A stretch of 64,000 nt of DNA from Oscarella lobularis (Eukaryota > Porifera > Homoscleromorpha > Homosclerophorida > Oscarellidae), in the NCBI RefSeq assembly GCF_947507565.1, contig NC_089175.1:6127733-6191732 (forward strand), read 5' to 3'. The translations under genes and the position numbers were made by a program. Of this stretch, positions 35,456-47,049 are shown piece by piece; within the stretch, counting starts at the first letter, position 1, and each line of letters begins with the position of its first letter. Below the pieces are notes generated by a model, which saw only the letters and a list, made by a program, of their open reading frames with translations, was not told where the DNA came from and did no database searches.

Positions 35456-35626
35456 GATACGCGTTTTTTCTAGCGCGCGCTGAGCAGTGATAACACTTTA
35501 TTTTGCTCAGTCACTGGAAGCAGAGAGGGAAATTGCACTCCAAGAGCATTGTCGTCAAGGCAAATCAAAAGTGAGCTACTGTAGAGTGAGTTGGCTTAAT
35601 TATTTAAAATAATTTATTGGGGGTCC

Positions 35627-36944
35627 TCATAATTTCAAACATTCAACTGAGTTTCCAGCACCTAGTCCTCCCACTACGACTAACTGATTGTATTTTGTTG
35701 TACATGCACCATGTAAGAATCGTCCGTGATTCATTGATGGCAATGGAAGCCAATCCCCAGACAATTCGTCGTACAGTTCCACACAATTGCTCTCTCCCCT
35801 TCCTCCTGTTGCGATAATATTTCCATTCCATAATGTCAATTCACAACATCGCTTTGTAGTTGGTTTAATATTGATCCACTTTTCTTCCCCTGTCAAACAG
35901 CATTCAACCGAATGGCCCGCTCTCCGCCCTCCTCCAACAAACATTTTATCGTTAATCACAGCCAATGAACACCCAAACCGTACATTCTTCATTTTCTTTA
36001 TTGGTTCCCATTCTCTCCCACTAATATCAAAACAATCGACTCGATCGCTTCCCCACCCTCCCACGAGATAAATATTCCCATTGTGTCCAATTGCCGATCT
36101 TCCTCCGAGTTGATAATGATGTGGTATTTCAGTTAAGAACGCCAAATCTCTCGTTTCACTTTTCCATTCATAAATACTCTTGCATACACCCCAACCGTCT
36201 TGGACCATAACATATCCTTTCCCTCCACATTCAAAGACGCTTCCTATGTCAAAACCCAAGTGATGATCTCCCTCCCACGCGCCCTCCTTTAGCTGATACA
36301 TTCTACCCCCTGAGCAAACATGTATCAGTCCATTGATTTCAGCCACACGTCCGGACGGGCCACAATCAATGGGCATCTCTGGTTGGAGTTCTTTCCAATT
36401 GGAAGCAACGCTTTTTGAATATCCTATCTAGATTTAGCCAATCCCAATCCCAATTCTCTTCCAAACACGCTCTCTCACCTTATTTCTCAAACCGATGTTA
36501 GTCACTTCGCATTTCTTCCATTCTTTTCTTTCTCTTGTTCTGTCTTTTCTCTCTTTCTCCAGTTCTTTCTCCAATTCAGTGATCTTTTCTTCACCTTAAT
36601 TATATGCAAATAGGTAACTGATTTTTCATCTTCCTCTCAACCGTACGTTTTTTCTCATTCTCTTTAGATTCTATGATCTTTTGTGCAACATGTTCCTGCC
36701 CTTTGATTTCTTTCAAAACGTTCAAAAACCCGTCAAACGAATCGGGTCCCTTTCTCGGTAAGATTGAAACGAGAAGTGTTCGCGATCTTTTTTCGTCGTC
36801 AATCGAATCAAGAGAGAGCCTCTCATATTCCGGAACGGTGATGAGATCGACGGCGAGAAGACGATCAATGAGAGCAAGAGGAATAAGAATCTCGACCAGG
36901 GTGGGAAGAATGGGGAACACGCGTTTCCTCCATCTTTCATCCAT
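35627..36944 (-). CDS. CARD - coiled coil - Kelch protein, copy A
   Basis: Three exons in phase: 36647-36944, 36479-36594 and 35627-36427, 404 residues. Residues 1-95 form a CARD: LPTLVEILIPLALIDRLLAV, then TVPEYERL, then SRTLLVSILPRKGPDSFDGF and GQEHVAQKI, the usual CARD helices with the conserved ILPRKGPxxFxxFL segment. A charged coiled coil follows (EKITELEKELEKERKDRTRE), then about 265 residues of Kelch repeats with the GG and W-E-P signatures: RSAIGHNGNIYLVGGWGS, REWEPIKKMKNVRFGCSLAV, MFVGGGRRAGHSVECCL. CARD is a homotypic adaptor of apoptotic and inflammatory signalling; Kelch propellers bind partner proteins. The ATG at 36944 follows an in-frame TTG that is not needed. Copy A has an extra 52-base intron (36595-36646) in the coiled-coil part. 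Confidence 0.85.
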
Positions 36945-37180
36945 TCTCAACAGAGCAGAGAGCGAAGGACAATTTAAAGGCGAGTTGTTTCGGGGGCTTC
37001 AATGCATGGGGACTTGGGGACTTGGGGACTCCGCAGATGAGGTCATGAGCTGGAACGTGGGCAGGTGTCCGTGAGGAACTCTCTAGTCAAAGACGAAACA
37101 ATGACACTTTAATTAAACCGGCGGTGCACAACCACACAAAGTTGAAAGGGTAAGAAACAACTTCATCAAACACAACTTGA

Positions 37181-38471
37181 TTACAATCTTAAATACTCAA
37201 CTGAGAAAGCCGTATTATCCCATAGTCCTCCTACTGCAACTAAGTGATTGTCTTTTGTTGTACAGGTGCCGTGTCCTAATCGTGCGCGATTCATTGATGG
37301 CAATGGAAGCCAATCTCCGGACAAATCATCGTACAGTTCCACACGATTTCCTTTGTCCAATCCTCCTGTTGCAACTAGCTTTCCATTCCATGACGACAAT
37401 TTACACAAGTTTTCTGTACTTGGCGTGATGTCAATCCACTTTTCTTCCTCTATCAAATAGCATTCAACTGAATTGTCTGCCCCGAATCCTCCTCCAACGA
37501 ACATTTTATCATCAATCACAGTCAATGAACAGTCCCACCGTTCTCTCTTCATTTCTTTTATTGGTTCCCATTCTCTCTCGTTAGTATCAAAACAATGAAC
37601 TCGATCGCTGTCTTTCCCTCCCACAAGATAAATCTTTCTATCGTGTCCAATGGCTGATCTGTCTTCAAGTTGATATAAATATGGAATTTCAGTTAATAAT
37701 TCCAAATCTCTCTCTTCACTTTTCCATTCATATTCATAAATATTTTTGCATACACCTTCGTGGTTGTCCATTACATATCCTTTTCCTTCACATTCAAAGA
37801 CACTCCGCATGTCAAAACCGAAGTAAAGCCTTTCTTCCCAAGCTCCATTTTTGAACTGATACATTGTATCCATATCACCAACGTGTATCATTCTATTGAT
37901 TTCAGCCACGCGTCCAAATGGCATACAACGAATAGGCAGGTTTGGTTTGATAAATTGCCAATTGATACTACAGTCCTTCCAATGCCCAATCTAAATAAAT
38001 CCAATTTCAAACACAATATCTTGTAAACATTCTCACCTTATTTCTCAAACCGATGTTTGTCACTTCGCATTTCTGTCTCTTTTCTTTCTCTTTTTTTAAT
38101 TCTTTTCCTTCTCTTGTTCTCTCGTCTCTCTCTTTTTTCAGTTGTCTTTTCAATTCTTCGATCTTCTCATCCTGTTGTTTGTCGTTCTCTCCAGTTTCCA
38201 TTATCTTTTGTGCAACGTGTTCTTGACCTTTACTTTCTTTCAAAACAGCTAAAAATCGGTCAAACGAATCGGGTCCCTTTCTCGGTAAGATTGAAACGAG
38301 AAGTGTTCGCGATCTTTTTTCGTCATCAATCGAATCAAGAGAGAGCCTCTCATATTCCGGAACGGTGATGAGATCGACGGCGAGAAGACGATCAATGAGA
38401 GCAAGAGGAATGAGAATCTCGACCAGAGTGGGAAGAACGGGAAACACGCGTTTCCTCCATCTTTCATCCAT
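37181..38471 (-). CDS. CARD - coiled coil - Kelch protein, copy B
   Basis: Two exons, 38037-38471 and 37181-37990, 414 residues. The CARD is almost identical to copy A. The coiled coil (EKIEELKRQLKKERDERTRE and GKELKKEKEKRQKCE) is encoded without the extra intron of copy A and is longer. The second exon opens IGHWKDCSINWQFIKPNLPI and holds the Kelch repeats (RSAIGHDRKIYLVGGKDSDR, REWEPIKEMKRERWDCSLTV, MFVGGGFGADNSVECYLIEE, LPLPSMNRARLGHGTCTTKD). Upstream and downstream flanks are shared with copies A and C, so the whole transcription unit was duplicated. Confidence 0.85.
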
Positions 38472-38774
38472 TCTCAACGGAGCAGAGAGCGAAGGACAAT
38501 TTAAAGGCGAGTTGTTTCGGGGGCTTCAATGCATGTGGGGACTTGGGGACTTGGCGGATGAGGTCATGAGCTGGAACTTGGACAGGTGTCCGGCTTTCGG
38601 CGTCGTACTTTCAGGACTACGGTGACTAGCTGTGAGGAGGCACAAAGAATTCTCTAGTCAAAGACAAAACAATAACACTTTAATTAATTGAACAGTTCAC
38701 CACCCGAATCACCGGCGGTGCACGGTTACACAAAGTTGAAAGGGTAAGAAACAACTACATCAAACACAACTTGA

Positions 38775-40093
38775 TTACAATTTTAAATACTCAACTAAGA
38801 AAGTCTTAGTGACTGGGTAATCACATAGTCCTCCTACTGCAACTAAGTGATTGTCTTTTGTTGTACACGTACCCTGTCCTAATCGTGCGCGATTCATTGA
38901 TGGAAATGGAAGCCAATCTCCGGACAAATCGTCGTACAGTTCCACACCTTTTCCTTTGTCCCATCCTCCTGTTGCAACGAGCTTTCCATTCCATGACGAC
39001 AATTTACACAAGTACTCTGTACTTGGCGTGATTTCAATCCATTTTGCTTCCTCTATCAAATAGCATTCAACTGAATTGCTTGCCCCTAACCCTGTTTCGA
39101 ATCCTCCTCCAACGAACATTTTATCATCAATCACAGTCAATGAACAGTCCCACCGTTCTCTCTTCATTTCTTTTATTGGTTCCCATTCTCTCTCAGTAGT
39201 ATCAAAACAATGAACTCGATCACTGTCTCTCCCTCCCACAAGATAAATCTTTCTATCGTGTCCAATAGCTGATCTGTCTTCAAGTTGATATAAGTATGGA
39301 ATTTCAGTTAATAATTCCAAATCTCTCTCTTCACTTTTCCATTCATATTCATAAATATTTTTGCATACACCTTCGTGGTTGTCCATTACATATCCTTTTC
39401 CTTCACATTCAAAGACACTCCGTATGTCAAAACCGCGGTAAAACCTTTCTTCCCAAGCTCCATTCTTCAACTGAAACATTGTATTCCTATAACCAACGTG
39501 TATCATTCTATTGATTTCAGCCACACGTCCAAATGGCATACAACAAATAGGCAGGTTTGGTTTGACAAATTCCCAATTGATACTACAGTCCTTCCAATGT
39601 CCAATCTAAAATAAATCCAATTACAAACACAATATCTTGTAAAAGTTCCCACCTTATTTCTCAAGCCAATGTTTGTCACTTCGCATTTCTGTCTCTTTTC
39701 TTTCTCTTTTTTTAATTCTTTTCCTTCTCTTGTTCTCTCGTCTCTCTCTTTCCTCAGTTGTCTTTTCAATTCTTCGATCTTTTTTTTATCTTCATGTTGT
39801 TCGTCGTTCTCTCCAGTTTCCATTATCTTTTGTGCAACGTGTTCTTGACCTTTACTTTCTTTCAAAACAGTTAAAAATCGGTCAAACGAATCGGGTCCCT
39901 TTCTCGGTAAGATTGAAACGAGAAGTGTTCGCGATCTTTTCTCGTCGTCAATCAAATCACGAGAGAGCCTCTCATATTCTTGAACAGTGACGAGATCGAC
40001 GGCGAGAAGGCGATCGATGAGAGCAAGCGGAATGAGAATCTCAACCAGAGCGGGAAGAATGGGAAACACGCGCTTTTTCCATCTTTCATCCAT
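38775..40093 (-). CDS. CARD - coiled coil - Kelch protein, copy C
   Basis: Two exons, 39653-40093 and 38775-39605, 423 residues. Architecture as copy B, with small insertions: GFETGLGASNSVEC where copy B has GFGADNSVEC, and a longer last blade (DYPVTKTFLVEYLKL). The CARD carries a few substitutions (TVQEYERLSRDLIDDEKRSR). Most differences among the copies lie in the Kelch loops and the coiled coil, and the CARD core is kept. Confidence 0.85.
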
Positions 40094-42218
40094 TCTCAAC
40101 GGAGCAGAGAGCGAAGAACAATCTAAAGGCGACTTGTTTTGGGGACTCGATGGGCGGAACGGATGAGGTCATGCACTGTGAAAACGAAAGTCGAAGCTCT
40201 AACAGTGCAGTTCGCAAAGGGGGGACCCCATGCAGCCTTTTCTGATGTCACAGCAAAGAAGATCTTTAGTTGGCTCTAATTTGGATATTGACAGGTATGT
40301 ATACTAATAATTGTGACGTCATACTTTTTGGACGCACCTTTTTACTCCTCCGCGCATGCGTGGGCTCGTTCGCACGACGATGGACATCTGGGTGGGAGGT
40401 CTCGCCGAAAGAGCCATGGAAACGGCTTTGCCTGCCGACAAACGAGACGGCTGTCAATTGGGTCCTGCATTCACCTGTATATCATTGGGGCTCCAAATGC
40501 TTCATTTCCGCGCCTTATTGACGGGGTCATGATAACTGGCGACAAGGAACTTGAAGCTGAAGAGAATTCCGGACTGACTGAGCTCGTACTCACGAGAGCG
40601 ATAAACAACGCTACGGAGAACAATACAGTGCCGTCGACTCCAACAGCAATTCCAATCATTACATTATACAGACATACATACACAATAAGACCAAGAGGAC
40701 TAAGAGGGCTGTGGGCTGCGGGCACTGTTATTTATGAGGAAGATAAAATTATTTTTATTGAAAAGACATCGTATTTTACTTCAAAATTTCAATGTTGGCT
40801 GCATTTTGAATTTTATTCGTACGTACTTTTGACTTTCTGTTGCCAAAATGAAGCGTAACCATGGAGAATGACAAAAAGATGTCCCGTCAATCCACGCAGA
40901 TGACTGCACTGAAGGGTACTGAAAAACTGCCGCGACTCCGCTCAATATATACCTACCGAGAGCAGGACGTACTCTCCATTGCGTTGCTAGAACCGCTCTT
41001 TAGTTCCTAGCGTGGGGATATGCGTATCACAATATTACCTCCGTCTCGAAGCATTTTGCACTCTACGTCGGATGAGTCGCCTCGCGCTGACTCCGAATTA
41101 AATCTGTTGTTGTTTAAGGATGATTGAATGAGTCTAGAGGATGAGGAGAGCGTTCGTGAAGAGTTCCTGGAGCGAGGCCTCATCTTGATTTTACTTTACT
41201 AAACTCGTACCTGGTAGTTCTGGATTCATTTCGTCGTGTTAGTTGTTCCAAGTTTGGACGATTTCGGGGCAAATCAAACGAAAAATTGTATTACCGCGCG
41301 CTAAAAGAACATGTGACTCGAGGTTTTCGGCTCATTCTTGAGAATCGCGTTGTTGCATTGGTAAAAAATGTTTCCAGTAGCGCTTTTGGGAGTAGAATTC
41401 CCTCGTTTTAGAAAAGCGAGCACACGCAGATCATGCAGACAGCTCACGCGACTTCGCACTCGCTGGTTCACGTGCAGCAGTTTGGCCTACACACCATTTC
41501 ACACTTCCTTATATGTCTGATTACTTTGTTGGACGTGGCACGCGTCGACGTCTGTCGGTGCGGACCACGTACGGACGAAAGCAGGGCGTTCTCTACGCGC
41601 GCGTCGCGCGATTTTGATTCGAATGCACTGCGACGCGCAATCGCGAAGCGGCGATCGCGTGGATGCCGCGTACGAGCGAGCGCGCGAGCACGCGAGCTCG
41701 CTGATTAGTTTTCACACGTCAAATGTTCGCACGATCTAATTTCCGCTAAATTGTGATAAGCGCGACTGCGATCTCGTCTGGGTCCGAGAACCGACGAAAC
41801 GCGGTCTCGCGGCTCGAGAATCGACGATACCGAACTCTCTATCGACGAACGGTATCTGATTGCAGCGGATGCAGACCGAGGAGATGACGAATTCGCCATC
41901 ACGTGAGTGGTTCACACTCCGGAAGATGCTGTCCACGCGAATTCGCACCATCTCGGATTCGCTCATAAACATCGACCTCTCAATCTGTGCGTCATTCTCG
42001 GCTGAAGCGCAGAACGGGACGGACGGTCTGGTCCGCTCCCTCTCAGAGGCGCCACGCAGCTTTTTCCTTCGCGGGGCAGCCGAGAGGAGGCTTACCGCCG
42101 CGAGGCGGGCCTCCGAAGCCCACGATCGAGGAAGGGACAGCGGAGCCGACCGGTAAGTGACGCTAGATTACGCGATTTTGTAACCAACCGAGCTAATTGT
42201 GCGCTTTCTCTCTTGCAG
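40094..42218. other. 2.1 kb without a convincing gene
   Basis: The first 100 bases are the shared promoter of the CARD-Kelch copies (GAGCAGAGAGCGAAG also lies before copies A and B). A 181-codon plus-strand frame (40313-40858) is present, but the opposite strand is also open and neither shows a domain. GC-rich DNA with many CG pairs at 41540-41700 resembles a promoter or CpG-rich region. Confidence 0.4.
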
Positions 42219-42226
42219 CGAGTCCC

Positions 42227-42591
42227 ATGCAGTTCTTCGCGAAGGACTGCGCCCCGGCGAAGGAAGAAGAACGGCGCCGCGTGGCACGCGCGTCGGTAAG
42301 TCGATCGCGTTGCGTCGCGTTTAGATCCAATCGACTAATCATGCTTTTTTCGTGCGTATAGGTCGTAGCGCTGTGCGGACGATCGACGCGCGACGGACGG
42401 ACATCACTCGTCGCTCGTCGTTCGTAAGTAGATACATCGGGACCGCGAAGGTGTCAAATCTAATTATTATTCTCTTCTCTTCCGACAGCTGTCAAAGACT
42501 GGGCCCATCGGCCGAAGCGGAAGTGGACGAAGTAGATGTAGACGAAGAGGTAGCAAGGGAAGACTCATCGCTTTCAGGTTCTTCTTCGTAG
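42227..42591 (+). CDS. Small spliced protein, unknown
   Basis: Four exons with strong splice sites are visible: one ending near 42152 (GTAAGTGACG donor), 42219-42295, 42362-42423 and 42489 onward. From the ATG at 42227 the frame runs through three of them in phase (MQFFAKDCAPAKEEERRRVA, then VVALCGRSTRDGRTSLVARR, then SAEAEVDEVDVDEEVARED) to a stop at 42591, 77 residues, basic then acidic. The splice sites are good (GTAAGT twice), so a transcript is likely. Whether this peptide is made, or the RNA is non-coding, cannot be told. Confidence 0.35.
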
Positions 42592-43149
42592 TTACGGGCC
42601 CCCAGTGGTGTAGGCGCACACATAAGGGCGGGGTTCTCTGTCACGACGCATTCTAAGCGAATTGCACGTTGCCGCCGTCGGAGGGCCCGAGTCGTAGCGC
42701 ACAGGGGGCGGGAGGGCGCTCGTGTGCCTGACGGCGGCGGTTAACAGCATGATGCTTAATCCTTCACACTCTTACCACATGTACGCCTATATATTTGACC
42801 CCGCACGCATGTACGCCTCTGTGAAATAGTTTGTAGATTTTATATTAATATCAAAAATGAAAATTAAATACAGCTAATCAATAATCAAAATCAAACAATT
42901 ATGTGCGTGGCAGAGAACGTAGTGGGGACTGCATTATTGATCTGCGCCGGCGCGCAGCTTACCTTTGCGTATGCATAACTACGATAGTCATGCACGGGTC
43001 CACGCATCCCTTGCATTAAGGTTTAGGGCGGCTGTCAGTAGGTAGGGCGGTTCCCAATTTGCTCTAAGGTGAGAGAGCAGGAGATAGGTTATAGTGTAGT
43101 TAGGCCTGACCCCAACATACTGTAGCTGGCAGCCGCCACCCACATTAGA
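42592..43149. other. AT-rich and GC-rich intergenic DNA
   Basis: No gene seen. A GC-rich stretch (42690-42740) is followed by AT-rich sequence leading into the tandem-like repeats. Confidence 0.45.
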
Positions 43150-43905
43150 CCATTTTTCAATGAGGTAATCTAGGTTGATTGTAGAATATAGGATAATTAT
43201 CTAGGTCAATGGATTTACGAGGTACTTTAGGTGTTAATTTTTTAAACCACGTAGCTAATCTGTAATTTAGATCAATGGATTTACGAGGTACTCTAGGTTT
43301 TAATTTTTTAAACCACGTAGCTAATCCAAAAATTTAGATCAATGGACTACGAGGTACTCTAGATTTTAAATTTTTTAAACCACATAGGTAATCCGTCTTT
43401 TAGGTATAAATTACGTACAGTACCTAATCCGAATTTTAGGGTAAAATTGTACCTAATCCGTCTTTTAGGTTTTAATTAATTAAACCACGTGACTAACTCG
43501 TGTTTTAGAAAAGTAGTGTTCTAGGTTTTAGAGTAGGGACGTAATTGCACTAGGTCCATTTCCAGTATTTAGGTCAATGGATTTACGAGGTACTCTAGGT
43601 TTTAATCGTTTAAACCACGTGACTAACCCGTGTTTTAGAAAAGTAATGTACTAGGTTTTATATTAGGGAACGTAGTGTACTAGGTCCATTTCCAGTATTT
43701 AGGTCAATGGATTTACGAGGTACTCTAGGTTTTAATTTTTTAATTAAACCACGTGATTAACCCGTCTTTTAGAAAAGTATTGTACTAGGTTTAGATTAGG
43801 ACCGTAATATAGTAGGTTTTCATTTAGTCAATGGATTGGGAGGTACTGTAGGTTTTAATAATTTTAAATATGCCACAAAGCTAATCCGTCTTTTAGAGAA
43901 GTAGC
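43150..43905. repeat. Degenerate tandem repeat array
   Basis: Seven or so loosely repeated units contain ATGGATTTACGAGGTACT, CTAGGTTTTAAT, TTTAAACCACGTAGCTAAT and TCCGTCTTTTAG in a recurring order with variable spacing of roughly 70-130 bases. No reading frame survives. Origin unknown; an old minisatellite is the simplest reading. Confidence 0.75.
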
Positions 43906-44017
43906 CTAGCCTGGCTTGTGTTGTATTTGTTATGTGTTTTGTTGTGTTTTGTCGTTGAGAGGTAGAGAGAAAGTGGTTGGGATCAGAAATATAGTAGTGA
44001 GGGTTGGAATATAGTAG

Positions 44018-44094
44018 TGAGGGTTGGAAGGGGAGGGAGAGGGAGGAGGGAAGGGAGGGGGAGGGGGAGGGGGAGGGGGAGGAAGAGGGAATGG
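44018..44094 (+). repeat. G-rich simple repeat (G-quadruplex potential)
   Basis: A run of GGGAGG and GGGGGA units, with at least four successive G tracts of five (GGGGGAGGGGGAGGGGGAGG). The plus strand could fold as a G-quadruplex. A (TTAA)n tract lies at about 44178-44209. Confidence 0.8.
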
Positions 44095-44319
44095 GGTCAC
44101 GAGGGTGCCTTAAGAGGGTGTGCTCCAGCAGCTCATACCGGGTTTAATATTCACCTTTACCGGTAGTATTTACAGCGGTAATTAATTAATTAATTAATTA
44201 ATTAATTAACTCCCTCCCTGTTGGGTATGGATCGATCCATCACAGTTACGCCACGTGGTTTATTTTCTTGGTAGACGGTAACGGTGTTGGTGCACCAACT
44301 CCCTTTCCCCCGACGGGTT

Positions 44320-44525
44320 TTTATGCCTTCCCCGTTTGGAACGTCACGGTACGATGCGGTGGGTTCGTTTTCTATTCCCCGGTGGGAACTGGTAGTTCTT
44401 CAGTACGGTACGGTTTAAATCCCTTCCCCGTGAAACGTCACGGTGCGATATAGTGGGTTTGCATTCCCCGGTGGGAAGTGAGTAGCTCTTCAGCACGGAT
44501 CGGTAAGCAGCCCAATCCCTTTTCC
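44320..44525. repeat. Two-unit tandem repeat of about 100 bases
   Basis: Two diverged copies share CTTCCCCGT, AACGTCACGGT, ATTCCCCGGTGGGAA and TAGYTCTTCAG-CACGG in the same order. Non-coding. Confidence 0.65.
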
Positions 44526-44674
44526 AATGTATTCTTGTAGTTTGAGAAGCACGCGACACTCATGCATTGCTCTGCTGATGGTTGACGGAGAAGATTCTTC
44601 TGCAGATTTCAAATTATTGAGTGACTGTAGTTGTAATTAAATTATCGAACATTTCTTCATTTTCGTTTTTGTAG

Positions 44675-44923
44675 AGTGTGAAGCAACGACCTCAAAGGGT
44701 CTTAGCCCCGTGCGCAGGGTCTGTCTCCTTTACGGAACAAAGACAGAGCCTGCGTACGGGGCTTCGACCGAAGATCAGCGTGGACAAGGAAGGGGGATCC
44801 CAGCCCCGTGCCCAGGATCTGTCTCCCTTACGGAACAAAGACAAGAGCCTGGGTACGGGGCTAAGAAGAAGGCCGACGTGGACGAAAACGACAGGAAGAA
44901 GCTCAGGCACCCGTCATAAGCAG
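44675..44923 (+). ncRNA. Putative exon with two tandem 60-nt hairpins
   Basis: Bounded by an AG acceptor (44673-44674) after a T-rich tract and a GTAATC donor at 44924. Inside, 44704-44763 and 44802-44862 are two related hairpins. The first pairs 23 bases (AGCCCCGTGCGCAGG...) with one G-T pair and one mismatch around a 14-base loop; the second repeats it with changes on both arms. Size and shape are those of a microRNA-type precursor, but no expression evidence exists here. Confidence 0.4.
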
Positions 44924-45018
44924 GTAATCATAAAAATCATGAACTCTTAATTAACATCATTAATTTATTGACTACTTTAGATTCCAAGAGAAGTCGGACG
45001 TGGGACGACTACACCAAG

Positions 45019-45289
45019 ATGAAGACGAAAGAGTTCCGGGCAACGGTTGTCAGGTATGTCCTATCCATGTTAATAATTTTTATTTTAATTAAATTCTGCA
45101 TACAGTGAGGTTCTTGAGCCCACTGATGGCCGTCGTCGCTGTCATACAGCAAACCCCGGTAGGTGCTTGAGTAAATAGTTTTTACGACTCGTTCATACTG
45201 TTCTTTTCCTAGATAAAGTGTTTGCGTGTGACAGCCCGTCCTGGCGGCGAGAATTAAGCGCTCCCCGTGGCATTATATCAAGCAATTAA
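45019..45289 (+). CDS. Small spliced ORF downstream of the hairpin exon
   Basis: Exons 44981-45053, 45106-45158 and 45213 onward have good GT-AG borders. The ATG at 45019 gives 54 residues across the three in phase (MKTKEFRATVVSEVLEPTDG, then RRRCHTANPDKVFACDSPSW, ending GIISSN). In this phase the upstream exon 44675-44923 has a stop, so the ORF cannot extend into it. A host transcript for the hairpins is as likely as a coding gene. A polyadenylation-like AATAAA lies at about 45424. Confidence 0.35.
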
Positions 45290-47049
45290 GCCAGGCCTAT
45301 CGGGCACGCACAGCGGAATAAATGGAGCGCAAGGCCGAAAAGAAGGCCAAACGGACGTCGATTTCATCTCAGGAAACGGCAATTTGAAGTCAATGGCCGT
45401 TGTTTTTGCCAACGTGCCAAGCAAATAAAGTAAACATTTTATCTTTTGGCTGACCCTTTACATGTGCCTCTTTATTGCGTGCAGAATTGAAATTTTGAAA
45501 GAGCAACGGTGCTCGTCGACGATAGGGAGTACAGTGTTAATATATTTATATTTTACCTTTGGCTAACCGAATGTGTTTTTGCACATAGGATGAGTAATTG
45601 AACGCCGTTTTCGTCCCGCTGCAAATGGGAATACGATGGCTGGAAGCCTTCCTCTTCATGTCACGTCAAAATATTGTGACAAATGCCGTCATTTGCCAGG
45701 TAAGAAAATATAAGTCACCTTCTCACATATTGTTAAATAATATTATTGTAGTTGCTCATGCCCCCACGGATCGTCGTTCAAGGGGATGGGTCAAATCACG
45801 AAGATGGCTGACACGCCGTCTCTCTTCATTTTGCAAGTACCTGTTATGAGCATTGACATATACTATATGATGGGGTTTTTTCTCGCTAGAAAATCACGGA
45901 AAAAAGAAACCGACGTCATATTTAAAATTTCAGGTGCGATGTTTTAAATTATTTATACTAAAAGCTTTAGCGTAAGGGCCAAAAACAAATATTAATATTA
46001 ATAATTTAATTATAATTAGAGAAATAAAGGGAGATCAAGCTAGGTAGATAGGAAGCTAGGGAACACTAGAATAGGGTAGATAGGTAGAAAGGCAGTTAGG
46101 CAGAGGATAGAGAAGCTAGAGTCCACGGAGTTAAAATTACTAGAATAAATTGTATAAATAATTTTATAAAGTGGCCCTACGTTATTATAAACGTTACTAC
46201 GACCTCGTCTCACATTGCTCTTTCTATAACGATTTTTTTGTTTTTTCGGTTTCAATCATTAAAACTGGGGAGCCGGAAGTTCGAATGAGAGGGGCGGCGA
46301 CTTGGCAATGACGGCAGCGCTTGGTGAAAGCAAATTAATTGGTAAGGAAGTTTGGGATATATAGTATGAGCAAGATGCCAAGTATTTCTTTTAGATTACC
46401 AGCAACACATTTATTTATTTATTACACATTATTTTTTTTTAAATTAATTTTTGCAAGTTTTTGAGGGTTATAATCAATCAATATGTCTGTCCGGGATACT
46501 AGCCCTTTCTTCGTTTTTCTTTTCGTTCCTTTTTTACTTGCTCAATCTGTGTCGTCTCGCACTACGAAACGTAGTCTGCCAGCCAATGAGACAGCTCCAA
46601 CCCCTTAGACACTACTGAAACCAAGGATTGTACAATCCTTGCGCCAACGAACCCGTGATATCGCCTGAGACGCCAAAACGGTAAAACGCTTTTCATTTAC
46701 ACACTTCCCGACCCTCTGATTGCCTCCGCTAACGTAGAGCGTGCTGTCCAGCAAAAATGCGTTGAATGTGGGGGTCTTTGCAACGGAAACGTCTCGAAAA
46801 CCATCACGCCGTTAACGTTAACACGCGCAGCAACTTTCATGTGGGCGGAGGGCCCTGTGAGGCGAGGCGAGGGCGAGGGGCGACTATGCGATACCAGCAA
46901 AACGCACAGATATTCAACGCACAGATATTCAACGCGCAGATATTCCAGCTACGCGGGTACAAGACTACATATACCTAGAAACAAGACATTTAAAAAATTA
47001 CCATAGCCATACTTGTTACCATAACAATTGACGAGAAGAAAGTGAGCAG
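45290..47049. other. 1.75 kb intergenic, low-complexity stretches
   Basis: No convincing gene. Short repeats: GGTAGATAGG-type sequence at 46020-46110, and three units of CGCACAGATATTCAA at about 46905-46945. Confidence 0.45.

Noticed and set aside
40313-40858. 181-codon plus-strand frame
   Set aside because: The opposite strand is open too, no domain or splice structure supports either, and the start lies in the CARD-Kelch flank.
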